Source: G020354785 sp964521285
GTDB lineage: Bacteria > Bacteroidota > Bacteroidia > Bacteroidales > UBA10428
NCBI GenBank assembly: GCA_964521285.1
Contig: CAZFQS010000011.1
Location: 62,001-126,000 of the forward strand
DNA: 64,000 nucleotides
Reading direction: 5' to 3'
In this document: positions 28,210 through 37,856 of the stretch, piece by piece
Layout: the number at the start of each line of letters is the position of its first letter
How positions within the stretch are numbered: the stretch's first letter is position 1
Program-made: the position numbers and the translations under genes
The notes under the pieces: model-generated
What the model was told of the DNA's origin: nothing
What the model saw: only the letters and a program-made list of their open reading frames with translations
The model's database searches: none

Positions 28210-28288
28210 CTGAATTGCTAAACCTTATTTAGGCATTGAAACATTGACAAATAGTAAATCCCTGCCAACCTGTCGGCCTGGTAAATCG

Positions 28289-28705
28289 TCAGTCTCCAAT
28301 TATTTTAACCAGAGCTCTTTTTCTTCTTTTTCCGTCAAATTCACCGTAGAATATCTGTTCCCACGGACCAAAATCTAATTTTCCTTCGCTGATTGCAACG
28401 ACCACTTCTCGACCCATAACAGTTCTTTTCAGGTGGGCATCGGCATTATCTTCAAAACCATTATGTCTGTATTGCGAATAAGGCTTCTCAGGCGCCAGCT
28501 TTTCCAGCCATACCTCAAAATCATGATGCAGTCCGGATTCATCATCATTTATAAATACGCTTGCAGTGATGTGCATCGCATTAACCAGACAAAGGCCTTC
28601 TTTTACACCACTTTCCGTTACACAAGACTGGACTTCAGGAGTAATATTAACAAGTTCCCTTCTCTTGCTTGTATTGAACCATAGCTCTTTTCGAAATGAT
28701 TTCAT
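28289..28705 (-). CDS. YjbQ family protein (UPF0047)
   Basis: 138 residues, the full family length. Motifs include GLCLVNAMHITASVFINDDESGLHHDFEVWLE, ADAHLKRTVMGREVVVAISEGKLDFGPWEQIFYGEFDG and a C-terminal beta strand. Conserved His residues (MHIT, LHHDF, AHLKR) are intact. Homologues show weak thiamine-phosphate synthase activity, but the physiological role is not settled. It lies 23 bp downstream of the phosphohexomutase gene. Confidence 0.92.
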   Translation of the reverse strand: MKSFRKELWFNTSKRRELVNITPEVQSCVTESGVKEGLCLVNAMHITASVFINDDESGLHHDFEVWLEKLAPEKPYSQYRHNGFEDNADAHLKRTVMGREVVVAISEGKLDFGPWEQIFYGEFDGKRRKRALVKIIGD

Positions 28706-28728
28706 AATTATATGTTTTAAATTTGATT

Positions 28729-30474
28729 CTACTTTAATCCTATATCCTTAATTATGTTATTTATTCTTTTCTCAAGAATCTGATTCATATCTTCATATTC
28801 ATCTGAATCCTTAAGACTGTCCTTGACACTGAAATAGAATTTTATTTTTGGTTCAGTTCCTGACGGGCGCATTGAAATCTTGGAGCCGTCTTTTGTAAAA
28901 AACTGAATTACATTTGCTTTAGGTATTTTTATGCCGCCGTTTTTTGCATTTACCTGTTCAAGTGATGCATCATCAAGATAATCTTTAATATCGACCACTT
29001 CAGAATTATTAATACTTGACGGCGGATCATTTCTGAACTTTTCCATCATTCGCTGAATTTCTTCTGCTCCGTCCTTTCCTTTCTTAAAAACTGACATAAT
29101 ACTTTCCTTATACAGTCCAAATTCTTTGTAAATATTCATTAACAATACAAACATTGATTTTCCCTGATCTTTTGCCCATGCAGCAATTTCAGCCACCAGA
29201 GCACAGGAAATGATTGCATCCTTATCTCTTACAAATTCACCGGCCAGATAACCATAACTTTCCTCTCCACCACCTATAAAGGTCTTTTGTCCTTCAAACT
29301 TCCTGATAACATCTGCAATATATTTAAAGCCTGTGAGTACATCAAAATGCTCAACATTGTATTTATCGGCAATATCAGTTAACAGTTCAGTGGTAACTAT
29401 GGTTTTAACAATGTATTCCTTACCTTTCAATTTACCTTTTTCTGCCCATTTTGTCAGCAAATAATTAATTAGAATGCCTGCAGTCTGGTTACCATTAAGT
29501 AAAATAAAATTGCCTGTATTTCCTTTAATAGCAATACCTACACGGTCTGCATCAGGGTCGGTTCCCATAACCAAATCAGCATCCACCTCTTTAGCTTTTT
29601 CAATAGCCATATTAAGTGCAGCAGGTTCTTCGGGATTAGGCGAATGAACTGTAGGGAAATTACCATCTGTAATATCCTGTTCAGGTACATTGTATATATT
29701 TTCAAAACCAATACTCTTCAAAATCATAGGGACAAGCCTCACACCTGAGCCGTGTATTGGAGTATATACAATTTTAAAATCCTTTTGTCTTTGAATTATT
29801 TCAGGTGACAGTGATAATTCCTTTATTTTGCTAATGTATATGTAGTCTATCTCCTTTCCTATTGATTGAACATTACCTTCATTTTTATTGATTTGAACTT
29901 CCTCAATGTTTTTAATATTCTGAACCTCTTTAATAATATTTTTATCATGCGGACTAATAATCTGGCCGCCATCTTCCCAATATACCTTATAGCCATTATA
30001 TTCCCTGGGATTATGGGAAGCGGTAATCATAACTCCTGCCTGACATTTTAAATGCCTTATTGTAAACGATAATTCGGGTGTAGGTCTCAGGTCATCAAAC
30101 AAATAAACTTTGAAGTTATTGGACGCAAATATGTTTGCAGTTCTTTCCGCAAACAGCCGGCTGTTGTTCCTTGAATCGTGGGTAACAACAACACTTATTT
30201 CCTTAAGACTTTCAAATTCCTTTTTCAGATAATTACTCAATCCCTGTGTTGCCATACCCAGGACATATATATTCATCCTGTTTGTTCCAATGCCCATTAT
30301 ACCTCTCAGACCTCCGGTTCCAAATTCGAGATCCCTGTAAAACGCTTCAACCAGCTCACTTTCATTACTCTCCATAAGATGCCGTACCTGCCTCCTCGTA
30401 TCTTCATCAAAATCGGGAGCCAACCATTTTTCAGCTTTTTCTCTGACTTCCTTTATCAGATTTTTAGTTGCCAT
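28729..30474 (-). CDS. Phosphoglucomutase/phosphomannomutase (PgcA-like)
   Basis: 581 residues. The catalytic phosphoserine loop is TASHNPREYNG (S153). The metal-binding loop is TDPDADR (about 298-304), the sugar-specificity loop GGGEESYGY, and the phosphate-binding loop RPSGTEPKIKFY near the C-terminus. The length matches the long alpha-phosphoglucomutase type. It interconverts glucose-1-P and glucose-6-P (or mannose phosphates), feeding the adjacent nucleotide-sugar genes: rfbA needs glucose-1-P. 10 bp from rfbD, same operon. Confidence 0.93.
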   Translation of the reverse strand: MATKNLIKEVREKAEKWLAPDFDEDTRRQVRHLMESNESELVEAFYRDLEFGTGGLRGIMGIGTNRMNIYVLGMATQGLSNYLKKEFESLKEISVVVTHDSRNNSRLFAERTANIFASNNFKVYLFDDLRPTPELSFTIRHLKCQAGVMITASHNPREYNGYKVYWEDGGQIISPHDKNIIKEVQNIKNIEEVQINKNEGNVQSIGKEIDYIYISKIKELSLSPEIIQRQKDFKIVYTPIHGSGVRLVPMILKSIGFENIYNVPEQDITDGNFPTVHSPNPEEPAALNMAIEKAKEVDADLVMGTDPDADRVGIAIKGNTGNFILLNGNQTAGILINYLLTKWAEKGKLKGKEYIVKTIVTTELLTDIADKYNVEHFDVLTGFKYIADVIRKFEGQKTFIGGGEESYGYLAGEFVRDKDAIISCALVAEIAAWAKDQGKSMFVLLMNIYKEFGLYKESIMSVFKKGKDGAEEIQRMMEKFRNDPPSSINNSEVVDIKDYLDDASLEQVNAKNGGIKIPKANVIQFFTKDGSKISMRPSGTEPKIKFYFSVKDSLKDSDEYEDMNQILEKRINNIIKDIGLK

Positions 30475-30484
30475 GATTTAACCT

Positions 30485-31357
30485 TTAATTAAATTTATAA
30501 GTATTAAGAAAGTTATTCAGACTATCCTTCCAATGTGGAATTTCTAATTTATATGTTGATTTTATTTTCTCCTTGTTCATGATACAGTACAAAGGTCTTT
30601 TTGCAGGTAAAGGATATTCCTTGCTTTCTATTGGATAGACTTTGCAGCTTATATTGGCAATCTTAAATATTTCAACTGCAAAGTCAAACCAGCTGCAAAC
30701 TCCTTCGTTTGAATAATGATATATTCCGGGGATAAAGTTTTTCTCATTTGTTATTGCAGAGTGAACGATTCTAAGAATCGCATCAGCCAGATCAACAGCA
30801 TATGTTGGTGAACCTATCTGATCATATACTACCCTTAATTCTTTTTTATCTCTCCCAAGTTTTAGCATTGTTTTAATAAAGTTATTTCCTGAAGAGGAGT
30901 AAAGCCAGGAAGTGCGGATAATAATTGAATTATTGAATTCGAGTATCCTGTTTTCTCCTTCAAACTTACTTTTAGCATATACAGACAGGGGATTTGGAAC
31001 ATCATCTTCTTTATAGGGACGGTAATTCTTCCCGTCAAATACATAATCCGTAGAAATATGAATAAGTTTTGTTCTGAATTGCTGGCATAATCCGGCCAGA
31101 CTACCCGGAACTTCAGCATTTAATCTGAAAGCTAATTCTTTTTCTTTTTCAGCTTTGTCCACATCAGTGTAAGCTGCACAATTTATTAAAAAATTAGGTT
31201 TGTAATTATTAAAGAATTCTTCAAGCAGAGCATAATCAGTTAAATCAAGGGTGCCAATATCATGAAAATGAAATTCAATATCTTTATAATCATTGCTTAA
31301 TACTTTTATTTCGTTTCCCAGCTGTCCTTTGGAGCCTGTAACCAAGATATTGTTCAT
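30485..31357 (-). CDS. rfbD: dTDP-4-dehydrorhamnose reductase
   Basis: 290 residues, an extended SDR. NAD(P)-binding loop GSKGQLG (8-14), INCAAYTDVDKAE (about 58-71), STDYVFDG, and the catalytic YAKSKFEGE (YxxxK). It reduces dTDP-4-keto-L-rhamnose to dTDP-L-rhamnose. Its ATG overlaps the rfbC stop by 4 bp, so the pair is coupled. Confidence 0.95.
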   Translation of the reverse strand: MNNILVTGSKGQLGNEIKVLSNDYKDIEFHFHDIGTLDLTDYALLEEFFNNYKPNFLINCAAYTDVDKAEKEKELAFRLNAEVPGSLAGLCQQFRTKLIHISTDYVFDGKNYRPYKEDDVPNPLSVYAKSKFEGENRILEFNNSIIIRTSWLYSSSGNNFIKTMLKLGRDKKELRVVYDQIGSPTYAVDLADAILRIVHSAITNEKNFIPGIYHYSNEGVCSWFDFAVEIFKIANISCKVYPIESKEYPLPAKRPLYCIMNKEKIKSTYKLEIPHWKDSLNNFLNTYKFN

Positions 31358-31917
31358 TTAGGATTATATTTAAAGTTCATCTCTGCATTAATTAATTCAG
31401 GCAATGCTTTGTCTTTATCTGAAACAATAATAATATCCGGATTAAGCCCCCAGTCAATATTCAGTGTATTATCATTATAAATGATACCTCTTTCTGCCTG
31501 GGGATTATAAAATTTATCACACTTATATAAAACGATTGCAATTTCTGATATCACTGCAAATCCATGGGCAAATCCCTTTGGTACTAAAAGCTGCCTTTTA
31601 TTTCTTTCTGTGAGTTCGAGTTTTATCCATTTTCTGAATGTTGGTGACTCTTTTCTGATATCAACAGCTATATCAATTATTCTTCCCTGCAGGACCCGTA
31701 CAAGTTTTGTTTGTGCAAAAGGTTCTATCTGGTAATGAAGTCCTCTTACTACTCCGTAAGATGATTTGGACTGATTATCCTGTACCCATTTATAATCTAT
31801 TCCTGCTTCAATATATTTATTTTCATTAAAGCTTTCAAAGAAATACCCCCTGTCATCTTCGTATATTTTTGGTTCTATAATTAATAGTCCCTCAAGTCCT
31901 GTTTTTATAACCTTCAT
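31354..31917 (-). CDS. rfbC: dTDP-4-dehydrorhamnose 3,5-epimerase
   Basis: 187 residues. RmlC cupin with DDRGYFFES, QDNQSKSSYGVVRGLHYQ (catalytic His in LHYQ), IDIAVDIRKESPTF and PKGFAHGF. The C-terminal Tyr/Trp segment around GIIYNDNTLNIDWG is normal. It converts dTDP-4-keto-6-deoxyglucose to dTDP-4-keto-L-rhamnose. One-base overlap with rfbA upstream. Confidence 0.96.
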   Translation of the reverse strand: MKVIKTGLEGLLIIEPKIYEDDRGYFFESFNENKYIEAGIDYKWVQDNQSKSSYGVVRGLHYQIEPFAQTKLVRVLQGRIIDIAVDIRKESPTFRKWIKLELTERNKRQLLVPKGFAHGFAVISEIAIVLYKCDKFYNPQAERGIIYNDNTLNIDWGLNPDIIIVSDKDKALPELINAEMNFKYNPK

Positions 31918-32813
31918 TAAAATTCCTGGTTATCGATTGTAAAAACTTTATTTTCTGCAATATTCATCAGATATTTACCATATTGGCTTTTCAGCAATGG
32001 TTGTGCCAGCTTTATTAACTGTTCCCTGGATATGAATCCCCTTTTATATGCGATTTCTTCAATGCATGATATTTTCAGTCCCTGCCTTTGTTCAATTGTT
32101 TGTATATAATTACCGGCCTGCAACAGGCTTTCGTGAGTCCCTGTATCCAGCCAGGCCATACCCCTGCCTAATATTTTTACCCTCAGCCTTTTTTCATTCA
32201 GGTATAAGCGGTTTAAATCAGTTATTTCCAGTTCACCTCTTGCTGATGGTTTTAACGATTTTGATTTTTCAATCACATCATTACTATAAAAATATAAACC
32301 TGTAATAGAGTAATTGGATTTGGGTTTTTCTGGTTTCTCTTCTATACTGAGGACTTCTCCTTTTGTATTGAATTCCACAACACCATATCTTTGAGGATCA
32401 TTAACATAATATCCGAAAATTATCGCCCCGTCTTCAAATTTTGCTATTTTGAGAAGTTCACTTCCAAAACCATGCCCATAAAAGATATTATCACCCAGGA
32501 TAAGGCATACTTTTTCTGCTCCTATAAATTCTTCTCCTATAATGAATGCGTGGGCTAACCCTTCAGGTGATGGCTGGACCTTGTAATTAATTTTTAATCC
32601 CAGGTGATTACCATTACCCAGGAGATCTTCATAGAGATGTATATCTTTCGGAGTTGATATTATTAGTATTTCTTGAATACCGGCAAGCATCAGCACTGAA
32701 AGCGGATAATAAATCATTGGTTTATCATAAACCGGTATAATTTGTTTTGAAATGCTCCTTGTTATGGGATAAAGTCTGGTTCCTTCACCCCCTGCAAGTA
32801 TTATACCCTTCAT
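31917..32813 (-). CDS. rfbA: Glucose-1-phosphate thymidylyltransferase
   Basis: 298 residues. GGEGTRLYPITRSISKQ (8-24) with the nucleotide-binding signature, PVYDKPMIYYPLSVLM, GLAHAF, GDNIFYG (metal Asp) and EEKPEKPKS are all present. Length is standard for RmlA. It makes dTDP-glucose from glucose-1-P and dTTP. One-base overlap with the UDP-xylose synthase gene upstream, and rfbC follows directly. Confidence 0.96.
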   Translation of the reverse strand: MKGIILAGGEGTRLYPITRSISKQIIPVYDKPMIYYPLSVLMLAGIQEILIISTPKDIHLYEDLLGNGNHLGLKINYKVQPSPEGLAHAFIIGEEFIGAEKVCLILGDNIFYGHGFGSELLKIAKFEDGAIIFGYYVNDPQRYGVVEFNTKGEVLSIEEKPEKPKSNYSITGLYFYSNDVIEKSKSLKPSARGELEITDLNRLYLNEKRLRVKILGRGMAWLDTGTHESLLQAGNYIQTIEQRQGLKISCIEEIAYKRGFISREQLIKLAQPLLKSQYGKYLMNIAENKVFTIDNQEF

Positions 32814-33751
32814 TATTTTATAATTTTTTTAAAGTATGAAATAGTATTAATAAGTCCCTGTTCAATTTGAATATGGGGTTCCCAGTTATTTAGCAGCTTT
32901 TTTGCCAAACTTATGTCAGGTTGTCTCCGTGCAGGATCATCGTCAGGAAGAGGCAGATAAACAATTTTTGATTTCGATTTAGTAAGTCTCAATATCAAAT
33001 CCGCCAATTCTGATATTTTGAATTCTTTTGGATTGCCCAGATTTACCGGCCCAATAATATTATTATCTGTATTCATCAGATGTATTAATCCATCAATAAG
33101 GTCATCAATATACTGGAAACTTCTTGTTTGTGAACCATCGCCAAAAATGGTTATATCTTTGTCTTGTATGGCCTGAACGATAAAATTAGATACCACCCTC
33201 CCATCGTAAGGATGCATACGGGGACCATAAGTATTAAATATTCTTGCTATTTTTATTTTAACATTATTCTGGTTATGATAATCCATAAACAAAGTTTCTG
33301 CACATCTTTTTCCTTCATCATAACATGAACGCTTACCTATAGGATTGACATTTCCCCAGTAACCCTCAGTCTGGGGATGAATTCTGGGATCGCCGTAAAC
33401 TTCACTTGTTGAAGCCTGCAACACCTTGGCTTTAATTCGCTTTGCCAGGCCCAAAACATTTATAGCCCCCATAACAGATGTCTTTATTGTTTTAATCGGA
33501 TTATACTGGTAATGTATTGGTGAAGCAGGACAGGCAAGGTTATAAATCTCGTCTACCTCAATATAATATGGAGTCGTTATGTCGTGACGTACTAATTCAA
33601 AATAATGATTATCAATAAGATGAATAATATTTTGCTTGTTTCCGGTAAAATAATTATCCAGGCAAATTACTTCATTTCCTTCTTTTAGAAGTCTTTCACA
33701 TAAGTGCGAACCAATAAATCCTGCACCTCCTGTTACCAATATCTTTTTCAT
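32813..33751 (-). CDS. UDP-glucuronate decarboxylase (UDP-xylose synthase)
   Basis: 312 residues, extended SDR. GGAGFIGSHL (8-17), LACPASPIHYQYNPIKTIKTS (the block that marks UXS), STSEVYGDP, CYDEGKR (catalytic YxxxK), RIFNTYGPRMHPYDGRVVSNFI and GSQTRSFQY all match UDP-glucuronate decarboxylases rather than RfbB, which has a DTYG/TDEVYG pattern. It turns UDP-glucuronate into UDP-xylose. The upstream UDP-glucose dehydrogenase (77 bp away) provides its substrate. Confidence 0.93.
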   Translation of the reverse strand: MKKILVTGGAGFIGSHLCERLLKEGNEVICLDNYFTGNKQNIIHLIDNHYFELVRHDITTPYYIEVDEIYNLACPASPIHYQYNPIKTIKTSVMGAINVLGLAKRIKAKVLQASTSEVYGDPRIHPQTEGYWGNVNPIGKRSCYDEGKRCAETLFMDYHNQNNVKIKIARIFNTYGPRMHPYDGRVVSNFIVQAIQDKDITIFGDGSQTRSFQYIDDLIDGLIHLMNTDNNIIGPVNLGNPKEFKISELADLILRLTKSKSKIVYLPLPDDDPARRQPDISLAKKLLNNWEPHIQIEQGLINTISYFKKIIK

Positions 33752-33828
33752 ATTTTTTTATTAATAAAAAACATAAAATATTGTAAGAATACAAATATTA
33801 ACTGGTTATTATTCAAAATATTTTATTT

Positions 33829-35154
33829 CTAATTGTTAATCTTTCGTCCAATACAGAAATACTTAAATCCTAATTCTTTTAACTCATCAGGTTCATAAAT
33901 ATTTCTCCCGTCAAAAATAATCTTTTGTTTCATAAGTTTTCCAAGGACTTTGTAATTGGGGACCCTGAATTCCGGCCATTCAGTGGCAAGTATTAATGCA
34001 TCAACGTCTATTGCTACTTCATAAAGGTCTTTTGAATATTCAATTTTATTACCCAGTTGTTTTCTTACTTCTGTCATGGCAGCTGGATCATAGGCTTTTA
34101 TCCTGGCTCCTTCGGATAGTAATTTCCGGATTAATGTCAGAGATGGCGCTTCACGTATATCATCTGTATTAGGCTTAAATGATAATCCCCAGATGCCAAA
34201 TTGTCTATCTTTTATATTTCCCTTAAAATACTGCTTAATTTTCATAAAAATTACTTCTTTCTGATAATTATTGACCTCCTCAACAGCTTTAATAACTTTA
34301 AGTGAATATCCGTAATTATCTGCAGTTTTGATTATGGCTTTAACATCTTTTGGAAAACATGAACCTCCATAGCCAATGCCGGGATAGATAAATTTATTTC
34401 CAATCCGGGGATCACTTCCAATACCTTTTCTGACAGAGTTAATATCTGCACCAACCAGTTCGCAAAGATTGGCCATATCATTCATAAAACTAATCCTGGT
34501 GGCCAGCATAGAATTTGCGGCGTATTTTGTAAGCTCGGCAGAAGCAATATCCATATATATTATAGGATGACCATTTAATAAAAATGGTTTATAAAGCTTT
34601 TCCATAATTTTTTTTGCCCTGTTTGATTCTATACCAATAATGATTCTGTCCGGTCGAAGGAAATCATCAACTGCAGCTCCTTCCTTTAAAAATTCCGGAT
34701 TTGAAGCTATATCAAAAGGGATTTTCACTCCTCTCTTTTCAAGTTCAGTTTTAACTGCTTCTTTTACTTTTTCTGAAGTGCCAATAGGAACAGTACTTTT
34801 TGTTACTATAACTACATACTCTTTTATTAGTTTCCCGATATTCCCGGCCACAGATAATACATGTTTCAAATCAGCACTGCCGTCTTCACCGGGGGGTGTA
34901 CCCACTGCAATAAATACTGCTTCGCTTTCCCTTAGTCCCTCTTCCAGATCTGCAGTAAAGGTAAGTCTTCCCTTTTCCAGGTTTCTTTTTACTATTACCT
35001 CCAGGCCCGGTTCATAAATAGGAATAATTCCCTGCTTTAATTTTTTAATTTTTTCTTTGCTAATATCTACACATGACACAATAATTCCGGTTTCGGAAAA
35101 ACATGCTCCGGAAACTAAGCCAACATATCCTGTGCCAATAATTGTTATTTTCAT
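33829..35154 (-). CDS. ugd: UDP-glucose 6-dehydrogenase
   Basis: 441 residues. Rossmann loop GTGYVGLVSG (7-16), VAVGTPPGEDG-type block (FIAVGTPPGEDG), TKSTVPIGT, SNPEFLKEG, AELTKYAANSMLATRISFMND, catalytic Cys in GYGGSCFPKD, and GLSFKPNTDDIREAPS in the C-terminal domain. Two NAD-dependent oxidations give UDP-glucuronate, the precursor for the next gene. It lies 41 bp after the MscS gene. Confidence 0.95.
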   Translation of the reverse strand: MKITIIGTGYVGLVSGACFSETGIIVSCVDISKEKIKKLKQGIIPIYEPGLEVIVKRNLEKGRLTFTADLEEGLRESEAVFIAVGTPPGEDGSADLKHVLSVAGNIGKLIKEYVVIVTKSTVPIGTSEKVKEAVKTELEKRGVKIPFDIASNPEFLKEGAAVDDFLRPDRIIIGIESNRAKKIMEKLYKPFLLNGHPIIYMDIASAELTKYAANSMLATRISFMNDMANLCELVGADINSVRKGIGSDPRIGNKFIYPGIGYGGSCFPKDVKAIIKTADNYGYSLKVIKAVEEVNNYQKEVIFMKIKQYFKGNIKDRQFGIWGLSFKPNTDDIREAPSLTLIRKLLSEGARIKAYDPAAMTEVRKQLGNKIEYSKDLYEVAIDVDALILATEWPEFRVPNYKVLGKLMKQKIIFDGRNIYEPDELKELGFKYFCIGRKINN

Positions 35155-35195
35155 ATTGAGCCTGGTTTAATTTACATAATTGAACTTCTTTTTTA

Positions 35196-36020
35196 TTACT
35201 TTATATGTATATCCCGCTGCGGGAAAGGAATTTGAACACCATTTTCTTTGAACTTTTTATTAATCATAAATCTTAAATCGCTCTTTATTATTTCAACTCC
35301 AAAAGTATTACTGGTCCAGAAATAGAGTTCAAAATCCAGCGAGGATTCACCAAAATCTTCAAATTTAACAAAGGGCTGAGGCTTTTTTGACACTTCCTGA
35401 TGTTCAAGTGCACATTCAATCAGTATTTTTCTTACAAGCTCGGCATCAGAACCATAAGCCACTCCTACAGAAACTGAAAACCTAGATTTTTTTTCAATAT
35501 GGCTCCAGTTAATTACACTATCAGAAATAAATTTAGCATTGGGGATTATCATTATAATGTTATTTCTGGTTTCAATTTTAGAAGTCCTTAAGCCTATCTC
35601 CTTAACCCTCCCTACTGTTTGATCCTGTATCTCAACAATATCGCCAACTTTTATTGTACCCTCAAAAAGCAGAATAATACCTGAAATAAAATCCTGAAAC
35701 ACATGCTGAAGCCCAAGGCCCAGACCAACCAGTAATGCCGCGGAGCCAGCCAGCAGAATAGTGAGATTAATACCAAGTGTATCCAGGCAGAGTATTATCA
35801 CAACAATCCACAAAATATATTTTAGCAATTGCAGAACAGCATGACTCTTTCCAATATCCAGATTTTTTCTGGTGACCTGTCTCTTAAATATCCTTTTTAA
35901 CAGTTCAATAACTGTCTTTGCAACAACTAATATTAAAATAAGGATTAAAATATCAGATACAGTTATTGATAACTTTGCCGATTCTATCAGTATATAATTT
36001 AAAAAATCCCTTATTGACAT
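35196..36020 (-). CDS. MscS-family mechanosensitive channel
   Basis: 274 residues. Three membrane segments fall at about 17-38, 65-85 and 86-115. The last is Gly/Ala-rich (LLAGSAALLVGLGLGLQ), as in the MscS pore helix, followed by the VFQDFISGIILLFEGTIKVGDIVEI beta-domain. Then VKEIGLRTSKIETRNNIIMIIPNAKF and an alpha/beta C-terminal domain ending FPQRDIHIK are family-typical. Cytoplasmic membrane channel for osmotic release. 26 bp after cdaA. Confidence 0.92.
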   Translation of the reverse strand: MSIRDFLNYILIESAKLSITVSDILILILILVVAKTVIELLKRIFKRQVTRKNLDIGKSHAVLQLLKYILWIVVIILCLDTLGINLTILLAGSAALLVGLGLGLQHVFQDFISGIILLFEGTIKVGDIVEIQDQTVGRVKEIGLRTSKIETRNNIIMIIPNAKFISDSVINWSHIEKKSRFSVSVGVAYGSDAELVRKILIECALEHQEVSKKPQPFVKFEDFGESSLDFELYFWTSNTFGVEIIKSDLRFMINKKFKENGVQIPFPQRDIHIK

Positions 36021-36046
36021 ATATTGAAGAAGCCTGGTTTAAATAT

Positions 36047-36835
36047 TTATTTGTATATAAACTCCTTTTCAAGTATTCTGAATAATATTTTAGAGTCAAC
36101 TCTTTTTATTCTCCCTGATTCTGCCAATAATATATCTCCTGTTTCCTCAGAAACTATTATTACCAGGGCATCGGTTTCCTCTGTCATTCCTATTCCCGCT
36201 CTATGTCTCATACCATAACTCGGAGGCAGGTTGAAATTATCGGATACAGGCAAAATGCAGCGCGCAGCATGAATTTTATTATTAACTATGGTAACGGCCC
36301 CGTCATGCAATGGGCTTTCCTTGCTGAAAATGCTTTCTAACAAACTGCTCGATGTATCTGCATTTATAATTTCTCCTGTCTGTTCATAAATGTCCAGGGG
36401 GGTTTTTCGTTTTAATACTATTAAAGCCCCTATTTTCTTTTTGGCCATATTTATACAAGCCTTAACAATAGCATTAATATACATTTCAGGACTCATCGCC
36501 CCGGGGAAAATGAAAATATTTCCTATTGACAACCTGGTTTTGGAAAAATAACGTGAGCCAATTATAACCAGGAATCTGCGTAACTCAGGCTGAAATACCA
36601 CTATTAATGCTATAACTCCCACCCCAACAATCTGACCAAGTATTGAACCCAGTAAAATCATCCTGTCTTTAACAAGCAGCAACCAGAGAATATATATTGA
36701 TATAATAGTTACAAAAATATAGGTAGCAATTGTACCTTTAATTAGAATGTACAACTGGTACATTAAAAATGCCACTAGCAGAATATCTATTATATCAATT
36801 ATCCTGACTTTTATAAAGTAATCAATCATAAACAT
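36047..36835 (-). CDS. cdaA: Diadenylate cyclase CdaA (c-di-AMP synthase)
   Basis: 262 residues. N-terminal membrane segments (about 13-30, 33-52, 60-80) precede the DAC domain. QPELRRFL marks the linker. Catalytic motifs DGA (SPLHDGAVTI) and RHR (YGMRHRAGIG) are intact, followed by ALVIIVSEETGDI. It condenses two ATP into c-di-AMP. It lies between folP (60 bp upstream) and mscS (26 bp downstream) in one minus-strand run. Confidence 0.95.
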   Translation of the reverse strand: MFMIDYFIKVRIIDIIDILLVAFLMYQLYILIKGTIATYIFVTIISIYILWLLLVKDRMILLGSILGQIVGVGVIALIVVFQPELRRFLVIIGSRYFSKTRLSIGNIFIFPGAMSPEMYINAIVKACINMAKKKIGALIVLKRKTPLDIYEQTGEIINADTSSSLLESIFSKESPLHDGAVTIVNNKIHAARCILPVSDNFNLPPSYGMRHRAGIGMTEETDALVIIVSEETGDILLAESGRIKRVDSKILFRILEKEFIYK

Positions 36836-36895
36836 CGGTTATTACTAAAACAAAGGTAAAAAAATATGGGAAATCCATGCATTTTGACTTTCAAA

Positions 36896-37804
36896 CTAAT
36901 ACTCATTATTATTCTCCAACTGAGACTCATGATATAATGAGCATAGTTTAATGGTTTCCGCGGCTTCTTTAACATCATGCACTCTTAAAATATCTGCACC
37001 ATTCATTATGGCTATGGTATTTAATACTGTAGTGCCGTTAAGGGCTTCCACAGGAGTAGTGCCTAATGCTTTATATATCATCGACTTACGTGAAAGGCCA
37101 ACAAGTATCGGCAGTTCAAATATTTTAAAATCATCAAGCCTATTTAAAATCTGGTAGTTATGTTCCAATGTTTTACCAAATCCAAAGCCCGGATCAATAA
37201 TAATATCACAAATACCTGATAATTTTGCTTTCTGGATTTTTTCCGAAAAGTATTTTATTATTTCCTCAACCACATTATCATATGTGGGATTATTCTGCAT
37301 GTTTTGCGGGGTTCCCTTTATGTGCATCATTACATACGGAACATTTAATTCAGCAATAGTATCAAACATATTCTTATCCGCACTACCTGCAGATATATCA
37401 TTAATAATATCGACCTCGTAGTCCTTTACCGCCATAATTGCAACCGCTGAGCGGGAAGTGTCAGCTGAAACAATTACATCAGAGAAATTAGCACGTATAG
37501 CTGCAAGTGCAATACTAAGTCTTTGTATCTCTGCTTCGACAGAAATATGCTCAGCACCAGGTCTTGATGAATATGCCCCTACATCGATAATTGAGGCTCC
37601 TTCTTCAATCATTTGCTCAGTCTTTTTCAGAATTTCTTTCCTGGTCCGGAATTTCCCCCCGTTATAAAATGAATCAGGAGTAACGTTAAGAATGCCCATG
37701 ATTTTAGGTGTTGATAAATTTATGAGCTTCCCCCTGCAATTCAAACTATATTTTTTTGAAAAAAATGTATCTTTAGATTTCATAAATGAATTATTTTCTG
37801 TCAT
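36896..37804 (-). CDS. folP: Dihydropteroate synthase
   Basis: 302 residues from ATG 37804. The frame extends to an ATG at 37867, but that would overlap the divergent thymidylate kinase start and add a non-homologous hydrophobic leader; ATG 37783 is another option. Motifs: MGILNVTPDSFYNGG, ASIIDVGAYSSRPGA, SADTSRSAVA, DIINDISAG, MHIKGTPQNMQ, IIDPGFGFGKT, VGLSRKSMIY and RVHDVKEA. It joins p-aminobenzoate to the pterin diphosphate in folate synthesis. First gene of the long minus-strand run. Confidence 0.94.
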   Translation of the reverse strand: MTENNSFMKSKDTFFSKKYSLNCRGKLINLSTPKIMGILNVTPDSFYNGGKFRTRKEILKKTEQMIEEGASIIDVGAYSSRPGAEHISVEAEIQRLSIALAAIRANFSDVIVSADTSRSAVAIMAVKDYEVDIINDISAGSADKNMFDTIAELNVPYVMMHIKGTPQNMQNNPTYDNVVEEIIKYFSEKIQKAKLSGICDIIIDPGFGFGKTLEHNYQILNRLDDFKIFELPILVGLSRKSMIYKALGTTPVEALNGTTVLNTIAIMNGADILRVHDVKEAAETIKLCSLYHESQLENNNEY

Positions 37805-37856
37805 AAAGGTAATAAAAAGCTCGTAGATAAGTTTTAGAAAAATTAGCAGATTGTCT

